The notes under the pieces are model-generated. The model did no database searches and was not told the origin of the DNA. It saw only the letters and a list, made by a program, of their open reading frames with translations. Made by a program: the position numbers and the translations under genes. From RFXV01 sp038150465 (GTDB lineage: Bacteria; Bacteroidota; Bacteroidia; Flavobacteriales; Schleiferiaceae), in the NCBI GenBank assembly GCA_038150465.1, contig JAYOTP010000031.1, positions 1 through 24,523 of the forward strand: a DNA stretch of 24,523 nt, written 5' to 3'. Below are positions 1 through 6,756 of this stretch, piece after piece (position 1 is the first letter of the stretch; each line of letters begins with the position of its first letter).

Positions 1-14
1 CTTGCAAACAAAAA

Positions 15-45
15 AAATGCATCGGCCTGCTTGCTCGATGCATTT
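15..45 (-). terminator. Rho-independent terminator of the T9SS-sorted protein gene
   Basis: A perfect 10-bp inverted repeat (AAATGCATCG at 15-24, CGATGCATTT at 36-45) has an 11-nt loop. On the minus strand the stem runs straight into a T tract (the A run at 10-17 of the plus strand). It lies about 50 bases past the stop codon of the minus-strand gene that ends at 93, so it should end that transcript. Confidence 0.8.
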
Positions 46-92
46 CAAAGGGACTGGAAAGAAGTCGCTAAAATGACCTCAAGCACAAAAGA

Positions 93-899
93 TCATTTTT
101 TGATCAGCCGCTGGGTCTCTGGTCCGTTTTCGAGCTCAGAAACCACCAGATAGAGCCCTTTGGGCAGGGTACTGATGTCCACAGAGGTGCTGTGTGACTG
201 TACAATTTCCTCATGCACCAATCGGCCAGTGATGTCCAGGATCTTCAACTTCTCAATAAGCTGCGTGGACTCCACACCAAAGCGGTCATTTGCTGGATTG
301 GGGAAAATGCGTGTGGACAGACTGGACAACTCATCAATGCTGGCAGAAGATCCTGCTGCAGGACCGAAGATGTTATCGAAATAGATGATGTTGTCCGAAG
401 AACGGGTCTGAAAGTCTGGGAAGACCACCAGCTGATCGTAGGCAGGCGTGAGCCCAATGTGGGCTGAGAAATCGTAAGTGAGCTGCTCCCACTGATTGGT
501 CAGGGTATTGCTGATCTTGATCTCGCCCAAAGACCAACCGTCTGGCCGAACAAGCTTGAGGCCTACATCACTGACCACCGACTTCCACACCATGATGCGC
601 ACAATGGCATTGGAGGCATCAATAAAAAATGAACCTGTTCCCGCTCCGTGAACGGTTTCGCAACCTGCCCAGGCCGCACCACTCTGCAAGGCCGTGTACT
701 TGGCCACCGTTGCAGATGTGTTGATGCCCGTCGGATCTGGATTGGCAACGATCTCCAGAGGAGGCTGAGTATCATTCTCAAAGATGGTCCAGACCCAACT
801 CGCCCCGAAGCCATTGGGTTCAAAATCGATGGGACCGTTCTGCGCAAAAAGCGATGTGGTTGCGAGAGCGAAAATGGAAGTGAGTAAGGTGTTTTTCAT
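93..899 (-). CDS. Secreted carbohydrate-binding-like protein with T9SS type A sorting domain
   Basis: The 268-residue product starts with a signal peptide (about residues 1-19, ending LFA before QN). Residues 23-178 form a beta-sandwich-like module with WVWTIFEND and IIYFDN motifs; this kind of module is known beside catalytic domains in flavobacterial beta-glucanases and laminarinases. Residues 195-268 are a T9SS type A sorting domain, recognisable by IFPNPA, a DITGR segment, the LPKGLYL stretch and a basic end (IKK). The type IX system moves such proteins across the outer membrane and usually anchors or releases them. There is no catalytic domain, so I read it as a stand-alone surface or secreted glycan-binding protein. 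It has its own terminator and a candidate promoter, so it is probably monocistronic. The family is well supported; the glycan ligand is inferred. Confidence 0.85.
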   Translation of the reverse strand: MKNTLLTSIFALATTSLFAQNGPIDFEPNGFGASWVWTIFENDTQPPLEIVANPDPTGINTSATVAKYTALQSGAAWAGCETVHGAGTGSFFIDASNAIVRIMVWKSVVSDVGLKLVRPDGWSLGEIKISNTLTNQWEQLTYDFSAHIGLTPAYDQLVVFPDFQTRSSDNIIYFDNIFGPAAGSSASIDELSSLSTRIFPNPANDRFGVESTQLIEKLKILDITGRLVHEEIVQSHSTSVDISTLPKGLYLVVSELENGPETQRLIKK

Positions 900-938
900 C
901 TTGATCGAATGTTTGGTTGCGTCTTTTTGGACTTATGG

Positions 939-967
939 TAAAGCTAACTAAAAGTCCATGGCCCCAA
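939..967 (-). promoter_or_regulatory. Candidate Bacteroidota promoter for the T9SS-sorted protein gene
   Basis: On the minus strand TTG (967-965) is followed after 18 bases by TAGCTTTA (946-939), which matches the TAnnTTTG -7 box except at its last base. The box ends 39 bases before the ATG at 899. Spacing fits the phylum's -33/-7 layout, but with one mismatch this is tentative. Confidence 0.35.
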
Positions 968-1036
968 CATCAGCCTACAATTTCTGATCAAATGATAGGA
1001 CGTCTGGCTACAATTGAACCCGACGTTTCCAAAAAT

Positions 1037-1231
1037 GAAGGGCCAAGGCCCTGGTCTCCCGACCGTCCTGAGTCCCGAAGGATGAAGCCAGGATCGACCT
1101 TGGGCGGAACGAAATCTTGCTCGATTTGGACAGATCGCCACTTAGGTCGATCGGCGAAGCCTTTGGAGCACTCAGAGGGAAGGGATGCCGGGCCGAAAGA
1201 GGCTTTGGCCCTTTGGCCGATACCAAAGGGC
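1037..1231. repeat. Structured non-coding block with several inverted repeats
   Basis: The stretch 900-1235 has no convincing gene. Within it are five inverted repeats: AGGGCC/GGCCCT with a 2-nt loop (1039-1052); GGTC/GACC (1053-1064); GATCGACCT at 1092-1100 pairing with AGGTCGATC at 1144-1152, enclosing AAATC/GATTT (1112-1127); GGGCC-AAAG with CTTTGGCCC (1190-1211, one bulged base); and GCCCTTTGG/CCAAAGGGC with a 6-nt loop (1208-1231). The last hairpin starts five bases past the endonuclease stop codon but has no T tract. The block may be a dispersed intergenic repeat or a structured 3' region. Only one copy is in this window, so repeat status is inferred. Confidence 0.4.
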
Positions 1232-1235
1232 GAAA

Positions 1236-1979
1236 CTATTCATGCTGCCAACAAAAGCCCGAAGCATTCTTCGTGCGCCGCTTGCAGCGGGCGCCCTTTT
1301 GGGTGGTGCCCTGGCACTGTACTGCCGCTGTTGTGCCCTTGGTTCTCGGAGCGCTGCTGCCTTTGGTTGCTGTCCAAGACCAACAGGGAATGCAAAGGGT
1401 CGATTCCAGCGCCTGCTCTTCTCCGTCGGGCAGAAAGGCAAAAAGATCCCGGTCCAGGTAGTTTTCCAAGCGGTCCACGGGCAAGGCAAAACTGCTCAAT
1501 GATGCCTTGGAGGAAGCATTGGGCAGGACAAAAGCGATCGCCTTGCGTTCGTTTGCACCTGCTGTGAGCACCGCCTTGAAGTAATGGCTGGGGATGCGCA
1601 CCGCGTTCGGACCGATACTGCCACGTTGCTCCAAATAAAGCGGCCCCGTGACCACATAGACAGAATCGTACGCCCTTGACCAGCTGCGCATCAACTCCTC
1701 GAGTTTTTTCCAAATGCCCCGATTGAAACCCGGAAGCTGCGGACTCATATTGCTGTAGAAAAAGGAAGCGCTCATTGAAGCGGAAGACCAGGCCAGATCG
1801 GCAGCCGGAGCCAAATGCCCCCGGTCATAGCCCGATCCTTTATAGTCGCTGTGCGCTGCACTCCCACTGCGTACCGAAGGATCACTGCGGAAATCGTTGC
1901 TGCGCTCTACCCGAGCCATGGTCTCCCCGGCCGTCAGGCAATAGGCCACCCAGGCGGCCTGTTCAGAAGACTCATCGTA
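1236..1979 (-). CDS. DNA/RNA non-specific endonuclease (NUC1/NucA type), interrupted by assembly gap
   Basis: These 248 residues cover most of a secreted or membrane-anchored non-specific nuclease, which cuts DNA and RNA using a metal-bound histidine. The DRGH motif (about 1815-1826, followed by LAPAAD) holds the catalytic His. Further family features are the YDESSEQAAWVAY opening, a YSNMSPQ segment with the metal-binding Asn region, and a WSRAYDSVYVVTGPLY strand. The last 30 residues carry an extra C-x9-C-x10-C-x2-H module (QCQGTT...FCWQH), like the short Cys/His domain often annotated DUF5763. The 5' end is lost in the N run at 1980-2079. The same frame is open beyond the gap up to a TTG at 2168, but that piece has no recognisable family sequence, so the true start is unknown. 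Nuclease assignment is firm; localisation is inferred. Confidence 0.85.
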   Translation of the reverse strand, partial: YDESSEQAAWVAYCLTAGETMARVERSNDFRSDPSVRSGSAAHSDYKGSGYDRGHLAPAADLAWSSASMSASFFYSNMSPQLPGFNRGIWKKLEELMRSWSRAYDSVYVVTGPLYLEQRGSIGPNAVRIPSHYFKAVLTAGANERKAIAFVLPNASSKASLSSFALPVDRLENYLDRDLFAFLPDGEEQALESTLCIPCWSWTATKGSSAPRTKGTTAAVQCQGTTQKGARCKRRTKNASGFCWQHE

Positions 1980-2079
1980 NNNNNNNNNNNNNNNNNNNNN
2001 NNNNNNNNNNNNNNNNNNNNNNNNNNNNNNNNNNNNNNNNNNNNNNNNNNNNNNNNNNNNNNNNNNNNNNNNNNNNNNN
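1980..2079. other. Assembly gap of 100 N
   Basis: Exactly 100 N, a common placeholder for a gap of unknown size. It removes the N-terminal part of the endonuclease gene. The real distance between the flanks cannot be read, so frames cannot be carried across it. Confidence 0.95.
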
Positions 2080-2299
2080 ACATCATCAAGAAGGCCTAAA
2101 GCAGGCCGCCAACCGAGCAACAACTCTTGCCACGGTGGACAAAAAGATGAGGGGTACACCAAAAACAAATGAGTACACTCTTGAATTGGTTTTCGCTCTC
2201 CTGCCCTCTTCAGGGCAACAGCACCGGCAGTTGTTTTCTGCGCCGCGGTGGGCTTTTCCTTTTTGATGGATACGATCTATTCACCTTAAATCCATCTAC

Positions 2300-2620
2300 A
2301 TGCCTAAAGGATTCGTGTACACGCCCCAAGAGGGCGACCCGCTCGCGATCGAGAAAATGCAACTCGCCCTTCGCAGGGGATCGAATAAAACCCTGATCCT
2401 CGACTACAACCGCCAAGACCGCTCGGGCTTTTTTGGGGTGCGCCGACAATTGCTCTGGGTCGTTGCTCTGCACGAGGTCTTTCTCGAGCGCTTTGGACGC
2501 AGCCCCATCCAAATGGAAAAAAGCGGAATGGTGACCACCACCGGACCCATCGATCTTTTTGAAGACCACTGGATCCCGCTGGGGCCCAACAGCCGACCTG
2601 AAGACCCCCAACTCAACTAA
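2300..2620 (+). CDS. Hypothetical protein, 106 aa
   Basis: I do not recognise this gene. The product has no signal peptide or membrane segment. It has a central hydrophobic helix-like stretch (FFGVRRQLLWVVALHEVFLERFG, about residues 44-66) and a C-terminal region rich in proline and acidic residues. The ATG at 2300 is the first in frame. Three bases separate its stop (2620) from the next ATG (2624), so the two genes are probably cotranscribed and perhaps translationally coupled. Codon use, with mostly G or C in third position, matches the neighbours, which supports it being real. It lies upstream of a GNAT gene on the same strand; no function can be given. Confidence 0.6.
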   Translation: MPKGFVYTPQEGDPLAIEKMQLALRRGSNKTLILDYNRQDRSGFFGVRRQLLWVVALHEVFLERFGRSPIQMEKSGMVTTTGPIDLFEDHWIPLGPNSRPEDPQLN

Positions 2621-2623
2621 GCC

Positions 2624-3097
2624 ATGAAAAAGCGCTATAAATGGCTGGAGTACCTACCCTTCAAGCCAAAGCAATTTGACCGCTCCAACTGGGATCTGGT
2701 GAACGACCGTGCCTTTCAAAAAAAGGACGGGCGCATTCCCGTTCTGGTGGCCACCCAATACGGCATCTTCCCCAATAAAGGCATGTTCAATACCCTCGAT
2801 GGGAAGAAGAATCCAGACTACTGGAACCTGGAAGGCCTGGCGGGACAGCGCGTCGGCTTTGTGGGCATTTCCTACCTGCGCCTGCTAAGCGAGCGGCCCG
2901 GCATTTGTGAGATCGACCTCGATGCATCCTTCATGCAGCGGTTCCGGGCAGAGGAACTCTTTATCGACCTCAGGCTCTGGTACGACAAGGCAGAGCTCAA
3001 GCCAGGCGGACCGAGTTTCGATCCAAGTGTGATGAACCAACCCTCCACGTACAGGGAGAACAGTCTCGCCACCTACATCGCCAAGCAAAAGGAATGA
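2624..3097 (+). CDS. Hypothetical protein, 157 aa, probably frameshifted near its 3' end
   Basis: Unrecognised cytosolic-looking protein. Notable segments are WDLV (23-25 region), IPVLVA with IFP (38-50), VGFVGI (77-82), IDLD (97-100) and LRLW (116-119). The same motifs in the same order occur in the minus-strand genes at 4829 and, more weakly, 4443. The frame ends in TGA at 3095. Dropping one A from the AAAA run at 3087-3090 keeps translation open: the shifted frame reads RNENAHLGFFDRER and continues for about 45 residues in typical codons to TGA at 3234-3236, overlapping the GNAT start. So the native protein may be about 203 residues, with a sequencing error or a real frameshift here. Function unknown. 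Confidence 0.6.
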   Translation: MKKRYKWLEYLPFKPKQFDRSNWDLVNDRAFQKKDGRIPVLVATQYGIFPNKGMFNTLDGKKNPDYWNLEGLAGQRVGFVGISYLRLLSERPGICEIDLDASFMQRFRAEELFIDLRLWYDKAELKPGGPSFDPSVMNQPSTYRENSLATYIAKQKE

Positions 3098-3210
3098 GAA
3101 CGCCCACTTGGGTTTCTTCGATCGGGAAAGGCAACAGATCTTCGCCGACCGCAAGCGCTTGAAAAAGCTGGGAAACATTGAAGGGAAACAGAGGTTAAGC
3201 CAAGCACCGG

Positions 3211-4380
3211 ATGGATCTGCATCTGCACACAACTGAAAAAGCCGAGGGATTCACCACCGCCCAATGGGCGGAATGGGACCGCTTCCTTGCCGCCTCAATG
3301 CCGCCGAGCATTCATCTTTGCAGCGCTGCCATTCGGGCTGGATTGAGAAGCCCAAAACGGGCGGTTCGGGCAGCCCGCTGGACCGATGCCGACGGAATGC
3401 TCAAAGGCATAGCCATCTGTGAAGACAGTCAGGCCATCAGTCAGCGCCTCGACGATTTTCTGGAAGGATCCGCCGCATTCCGATGGGCCCGGAACAGGCT
3501 GCACCGGGCAGGGAGTTTTCAATTCAAGGTCCGGGTGATCGGACAAACCCTGGCCAGTGGTCCGCACGGCTACCGCTTCTCGGAAGATGTGGACGAATGG
3601 ACCGCCTTGGCTTCGCTACTGGAACTGCCGGGAATCGATTCAAATAAAAAAGCACCGACCACCTGGCTGGTCAAAGACCGGCCCACAGACCTGAACTGGG
3701 GCAATAGCGTCCGACTGGCCGGTCGTTCTACTTGGAAAAAAGACTGGGTGGATCTCGAATTCGACCCGCTGATGCGGGTGTCCCTGCACGAATGGAGCAG
3801 CTGGAACGACTACCTCTCTGGTCTGCGCACCAAGGCACGCACCAAAGTGAACCGCATCCTCAAGCTTTCTGCGCCCTTGCAATTCCGCGCACTGGAAGTT
3901 GCAGACATCCGTGAGCAGGCCCAAGCATTGCACGCCCTCTACCTGAACACCTACGACCGAGCCGCCTTCCGACTGGGCTGTTTGCAGCCAGAAGACCTGG
4001 TTCTGCTCAAGGAAGAAATGGGCAGTCGCTTTCAGCTGTGGGTGGCCGAAAAAGACGGAGAGCAGATCGGTTTCCATTGCGGCATGTGCGACGGACAGGA
4101 GGTGGAAGCCTTTTTCGTGGGCTTCGGCCTGGAACACAACAAGACCTTCGCGCTCTACCAGCGCATGCTGATCGAGTTCATCCGCTGGGGACTCAAAGAG
4201 GGATGTTCGGTGGTCAACCTGGGGCGAACGGCGCTGGACCTGAAGGCCTCGCTCGGTGCACAGCCTCAACGCCTGCTGCTGCACGAACGCATCCAAAACC
4301 CCATCGTGCACCGACTGGCCCGGTGGGCCGCCCGCGCAAGTGCTCCCAAACAAGAGCCGCTAAAACGCGCCCGGAAGTAG
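3211..4380 (+). CDS. GNAT-fold acyltransferase of the BioF2-like / Acetyltransf_6 type
   Basis: The 389-residue protein has two GNAT-like halves, as in the peptidoglycan/FemAB-related BioF2-like family that moves acyl or aminoacyl groups to an amine. The C-terminal half is clearest: a KARTKVNRILK segment, a LHALYLNTYDRAAFRLG helix, FQLWVAEKDGEQIGFHCG (central beta strands with the cofactor-binding turn), a FVGFGLEHNKTFALYQ core helix and a VVNLGRTALDLKASLGA finish. No signal peptide or membrane segment is seen. ATG 3211 is the first good start; MPP at 3298 is a weaker alternative. It may be cotranscribed with the two small genes upstream. Substrate cannot be told from the sequence. Confidence 0.7.
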   Translation: MDLHLHTTEKAEGFTTAQWAEWDRFLAASMPPSIHLCSAAIRAGLRSPKRAVRAARWTDADGMLKGIAICEDSQAISQRLDDFLEGSAAFRWARNRLHRAGSFQFKVRVIGQTLASGPHGYRFSEDVDEWTALASLLELPGIDSNKKAPTTWLVKDRPTDLNWGNSVRLAGRSTWKKDWVDLEFDPLMRVSLHEWSSWNDYLSGLRTKARTKVNRILKLSAPLQFRALEVADIREQAQALHALYLNTYDRAAFRLGCLQPEDLVLLKEEMGSRFQLWVAEKDGEQIGFHCGMCDGQEVEAFFVGFGLEHNKTFALYQRMLIEFIRWGLKEGCSVVNLGRTALDLKASLGAQPQRLLLHERIQNPIVHRLARWAARASAPKQEPLKRARK

Positions 4381-4390
4381 GACAACAGTT

Positions 4391-4410
4391 GGGGAGCATG
4401 CACTCCCCTT
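4391..4410 (+). terminator. Weak hairpin between convergent genes
   Basis: GGGGAG (4391-4396) and CTCCCC (4403-4408) form a 6-bp GC-rich stem with a 6-nt loop, ten bases past the GNAT stop codon, followed only by TT. It sits between convergent genes and may slow or end transcription in either direction. The missing T tract makes this tentative. Confidence 0.3.
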
Positions 4411-4442
4411 CTGCCGCTCGTGATCGACCCTTGGTCAATAGC

Positions 4443-4832
4443 TTACAGTTTCTCCCAATAGAGTTCCTTGCACTTCTGCGCGTCGAGCACATCGCCATCG
4501 CACCACAGATCGAAATCCACACGCACACCTCCTGCCTTGCGACGGGCAAGCAGCAGCTCCGAAGCGATGTCCTCATCGGTGTGCCCCGCATCGAAGGCCA
4601 CCACTGCAGCAATGCGTTTTGGGAAACTGTGCTCTATAAGCGCCGCCAATCCCTTTTTGCGATCGATGGCCAGATACAAGGTCATATTGCCCTGATGGTA
4701 CATGGTCTCATACCACTCGCCGCTGACCAAAAAATCCCACTTCCACTGCCCCCGTCTTTTGATCTTCCTGAATTCTTCGGGATCTGAAACAGGTGAGTAA
4801 ATGGTCATGGGCTTGGATCTTGCTTCGTTCAT
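4443..4832 (-). CDS. Hypothetical protein, 129 aa, last gene of a four-gene operon
   Basis: Unrecognised soluble protein. I choose the ATG at 4832 because it overlaps the upstream stop as ATGA (stop TGA at 4831-4829), the usual sign of translational coupling; an ATG four codons earlier at 4844 is possible. It contains KWDFLV (31-36), a RIAAVVAF strand (73-80), VRVDFD (103-108) and a C-terminal LYW. These positions can be lined up with WDFV, VAFVAI, VDLD and YRLW of the upstream neighbour, suggesting distant paralogy. There is no signal peptide, although the first two genes of the same operon do encode exported proteins. Function unknown. Confidence 0.65.
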   Translation of the reverse strand: MNEARSKPMTIYSPVSDPEEFRKIKRRGQWKWDFLVSGEWYETMYHQGNMTLYLAIDRKKGLAALIEHSFPKRIAAVVAFDAGHTDEDIASELLLARRKAGGVRVDFDLWCDGDVLDAQKCKELYWEKL

Positions 4833-5143
4833 AGGGTGTTCCACAGTCTGTAAAAGTTGCTCTCATGGCGCAGTGCCTTCTCTACAAAATCCAGATCGAC
4901 GAAGACGTGCCGCGTGCCCCGCTCACTTCCCGAGAGCCGGGCAATGGCCACAAATGCCACCATTCGGTTCAGTAGCGGAACAAGCGATCGGTACGCACTG
5001 GGGAAGATCTGCTCATTGCAAGCCAGTATGGGGATAAGCTCGTCTTCCTTTAGGAATTCTTCCCTTGATACGTAGCGCGTATGCTTTACAAAGTCCCATT
5101 GGATCCAGGGCGGCGGATCCTGGAAGGGACCGCCCTCTTGCAT
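4829..5143 (-). CDS. Hypothetical protein, about 104 aa, third gene of the operon
   Basis: Unrecognised. I take the ATG at 5143 as start because it follows the upstream stop (5157) by 13 bases. A GTG at 5164 overlapping that stop, and an ATG at 5209, are in-frame alternatives. Segments WDFV (16-19), IPILAC with IFP (37-48), VAFVAI (62-67), VDLD (82-85) and YRLW (98-101) match the order and spacing of WDLV, IPVLVA-IFP, VGFVGI, IDLD and LRLW in the plus-strand gene at 2624. The two are probably divergent paralogues on opposite sides of the GNAT gene. The stop overlaps the next gene by four bases. No function can be proposed. Confidence 0.65.
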   Translation of the reverse strand: MQEGGPFQDPPPWIQWDFVKHTRYVSREEFLKEDELIPILACNEQIFPSAYRSLVPLLNRMVAFVAIARLSGSERGTRHVFVDLDFVEKALRHESNFYRLWNTL

Positions 5144-5156
5144 TTTGTAGCAGATA

Positions 5157-5468
5157 TCACTCACTGAGCATGAAATAAGGGGTGGGATCGTTTCGCAGGT
5201 ACCAGACAAAGGCAGATCGGAACATGCCGTCTCCTTCTTTGAGATGGATATGCTGGAACATCAGCTCATCTTCCTCTTCTCTCAAAAAGGTCACCGAATC
5301 GGCGATCTCATACAGACTGTTCACAAAAATGGCCATGGAATCCACCGAGGAAGTGACCGGGAACCAGACCGAATCGCCATCGAGCGGTTCAATGTGAATG
5401 AAGTCCCAGCGCTGGGCATGAAGGGAAAAAGAGAGAGCAGTCAAAAGGATCAGCAGGATTCGGGTCAT
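5157..5468 (-). CDS. Exported hypothetical protein, 103 aa
   Basis: The first 19 residues form a clear signal peptide (MTR, hydrophobic LLILLTALSFSL, then HAQ), so the mature protein of about 84 residues should be periplasmic or outside the cell. The mature part is acidic, with a REEEDE run near its middle, and lacks cysteines. It ends PYFMLSE. It is the second gene of the operon, nine bases after the first gene's stop (5478). I do not recognise a family. The pairing of exported and cytosolic small proteins in one operon is the main clue to its role. Confidence 0.7.
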   Translation of the reverse strand: MTRILLILLTALSFSLHAQRWDFIHIEPLDGDSVWFPVTSSVDSMAIFVNSLYEIADSVTFLREEEDELMFQHIHLKEGDGMFRSAFVWYLRNDPTPYFMLSE

Positions 5469-5477
5469 ATAGGTATT

Positions 5478-5867
5478 TTATTTAAGGGTTCTGTACAATA
5501 GGAAGGCCACATCATTGGGCTCTGCCCCCTGATAGAGCAGACCACGCCGCCACATATTCTTGCGGGAAAAGGTCAGGCTGAACACCGAGTCGTTCTGCTC
5601 GGGTTCCAGGGTATCCACCCGTGTGGCCACCTGCAGCGCATGAACGATGTAGCGCAGGCGTTCCTCTGGATCGCCAATGAGCACATGTGCCTTCAGCTCA
5701 TCGCTCCAGATAAGGTGCAAACTGTCCGCATCATCGACCGAATAATCGTATTCGATCAACTCGTAGGGCGCATAAAATGATGAGGTGACCGTATGGCTCG
5801 CTTTCGATTGCCCCTGCAGCACCCCGAAGGGAACAAGCAGAAACAAAAGCAGATTTTTATTGAGCAT
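5478..5867 (-). CDS. Exported hypothetical protein, 129 aa, first gene of the operon
   Basis: An N-terminal signal peptide is clear (MLNKN, then LLLFLLVPFGVL, ending QGQ at about residue 20). The mature protein is acidic in the middle (YDYSVDDADS) and basic near the end (FSRKNMWRRG). There is no lipobox and no T9SS sorting domain, so I expect a soluble periplasmic or secreted protein. It is the promoter-proximal gene of four minus-strand genes (to 4443) that are nine bases apart or overlap. I see no TAnnTTTG box directly upstream. Family and function are unknown. Confidence 0.7.
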   Translation of the reverse strand: MLNKNLLLFLLVPFGVLQGQSKASHTVTSSFYAPYELIEYDYSVDDADSLHLIWSDELKAHVLIGDPEERLRYIVHALQVATRVDTLEPEQNDSVFSLTFSRKNMWRRGLLYQGAEPNDVAFLLYRTLK

Positions 5868-5887
5868 AGGTCGGTTTACGATGATTC

Positions 5888-5906
5888 AACGATGAGTTTC
5901 ATCGTT
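5888..5906. other. Short hairpin upstream of the small-protein operon
   Basis: AACGATGA (5888-5895) and TCATCGTT (5899-5906) form a perfect 8-bp stem with a GTT loop, about 20 bases upstream of the ATG at 5867. It could be an operator or a 5' leader hairpin. A terminator is less likely because no coding gene on the plus strand leads into it and the minus strand has no T tract. Confidence 0.3.
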
Positions 5907-5959
5907 TTATTGCATCGCGTCAGTAGGGCGGACCTCTGCCCACTCAAATGACCATCCGC

Positions 5960-6145
5960 CTATGGCTTGTCGCGAACGATCTGCTTCTTACCCACCATGC
6001 GACCGATCCAATAGGTCAGGAGCATGGCGATGTAGGGATACTGCCCAAGAAGACCGAAGTTGTCGGTTTCACTGAGCAGAAGCAACAGGATCCCCAGGCC
6101 GATCAGGAACAACAGATCGCCGAGGCTTGCACGGATCTTGGGCAT
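5960..6145 (-). CDS. Small membrane protein, 61 aa
   Basis: Reading from the ATG at 6145 gives 61 residues: a short basic N-terminus (MPKIR), a first membrane helix (about 8-24, LGDLLFLIGLGILLLLL), a polar link, a second helix (about 34-50, ending TYWIGRM) and a basic tail (KKQIVRDKP). This two-helix hairpin with positive ends should place both termini in the cytoplasm. The frame is open further upstream, but those codons cross the divergent gene's promoter and do not look coding. No family is recognised. It is probably a single-gene transcript, divergent from the lipoprotein gene at 6277. Confidence 0.6.
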   Translation of the reverse strand: MPKIRASLGDLLFLIGLGILLLLLSETDNFGLLGQYPYIAMLLTYWIGRMVGKKQIVRDKP

Positions 6146-6246
6146 GGCGTCGAATCTTTTTGAAACAGCTTCACTGCTGTAAAGATGCCGCAAACCCCTG
6201 GCATGAACTTCCACTTTCTTTAACGCGCACAAGGCTGCAGACTGCG

Positions 6247-6254
6247 TACATTTG
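6247..6254 (+). promoter_or_regulatory. -7 box TACATTTG of the lipoprotein gene
   Basis: TACATTTG is an exact match to the Bacteroidota -7 consensus TAnnTTTG and ends 22 bases before the ATG at 6277. A T-rich stretch at about 6215-6222 could serve as a degenerate -33 element. Confidence 0.6.
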
Positions 6255-6276
6255 CATTGCACAAAAACACACACCC

Positions 6277-6732
6277 ATGCGCAACATATTCTTTGCAGCT
6301 GCTTTGCTTTCCCTGGTTTCGATCGGCTGCTCCGATGACGACGATGACAACAACAACGGCCCCAGCATTCCAAACGACTACTCAGGCGTCTACTCCGGGC
6401 TGACCAATACCATCACTTCCGGCACGCTGTTCGGAGAGGATACGATCTCTGAAAACATCACACTGGTCATCACCAAAGACTCGGATGGCCACTACATCTG
6501 GGCGCCTTCTGCTCTTGGAGACGATTCGACCAAGGTGTATTTCGATATGACCGGTAAGATGACCCACTCTGAGGATGTCAACCAACTCGGTACAGTGACT
6601 GCTGTCTCTTACGAACTGCAGTATATGGCCGACTACAAAATGGACGCTGATTTCTTGCAAACCATCAGCGTTCCAGCTGCCAATGTGGAGCTTGGAAGAG
6701 CTGAGATCACAGGTATTCTGACCCGTCAGTAA
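6277..6732 (+). CDS. Surface lipoprotein, 151 aa, Asp-rich export signal
   Basis: I start at ATG 6277 because it opens a type II signal peptide (MRNIFFAAALLSLVSIGC, lipidated Cys 18) and follows a good -7 box; the in-frame sequence upstream to 6127 is not coding-like. Directly after the Cys comes SDDDDDNNN. Acidic residues here are the lipoprotein export signal that sends Bacteroidota lipoproteins to the cell surface. The mature 130 residues alternate strand-like segments (SGVYSGLTNTI, ENITLVITKDSDGHYIW, VSYELQYMADYKMD), suggesting a small beta-barrel or lipocalin-like fold, but I cannot name the family. A strong terminator follows at once, so it is monocistronic. Confidence 0.75.
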   Translation: MRNIFFAAALLSLVSIGCSDDDDDNNNGPSIPNDYSGVYSGLTNTITSGTLFGEDTISENITLVITKDSDGHYIWAPSALGDDSTKVYFDMTGKMTHSEDVNQLGTVTAVSYELQYMADYKMDADFLQTISVPAANVELGRAEITGILTRQ

Positions 6733-6756
6733 GAGGAGATCTTTTCCCTTTTCTTG

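Noticed and set aside
917..1567. Long plus-strand open frame across the intergenic block and into the nuclease gene
   Set aside because: Most of it is antisense to the nuclease or covers the inverted repeats, and the composition (many Pro, Arg and Cys) is not protein-like.
1980..2079. N run as a mobile element scar
   Set aside because: Both N runs are exactly 100 long with no flanking direct repeats, which fits scaffolding and not biology.
2080..2168. N-terminal 29 residues of the nuclease beyond the gap
   Set aside because: The frame match depends on an arbitrary 100-N placeholder, the start would be TTG, and no nuclease motif is present.
3640..4353. Minus-strand open frame of 237 codons antisense to the GNAT gene
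   Set aside because: It mirrors the GNAT codons and has no motif; the plus strand has clear GNAT features.
5925..5980. GGCGGA/TCCGCC inverted repeat downstream of the small membrane protein gene
   Set aside because: The 6-bp stem has a long loop and no T tract; likely chance.
6127..6276. Longer start for the lipoprotein gene
   Set aside because: It would cross the -7 box, overlap the divergent membrane protein gene and bury the lipoprotein signal.
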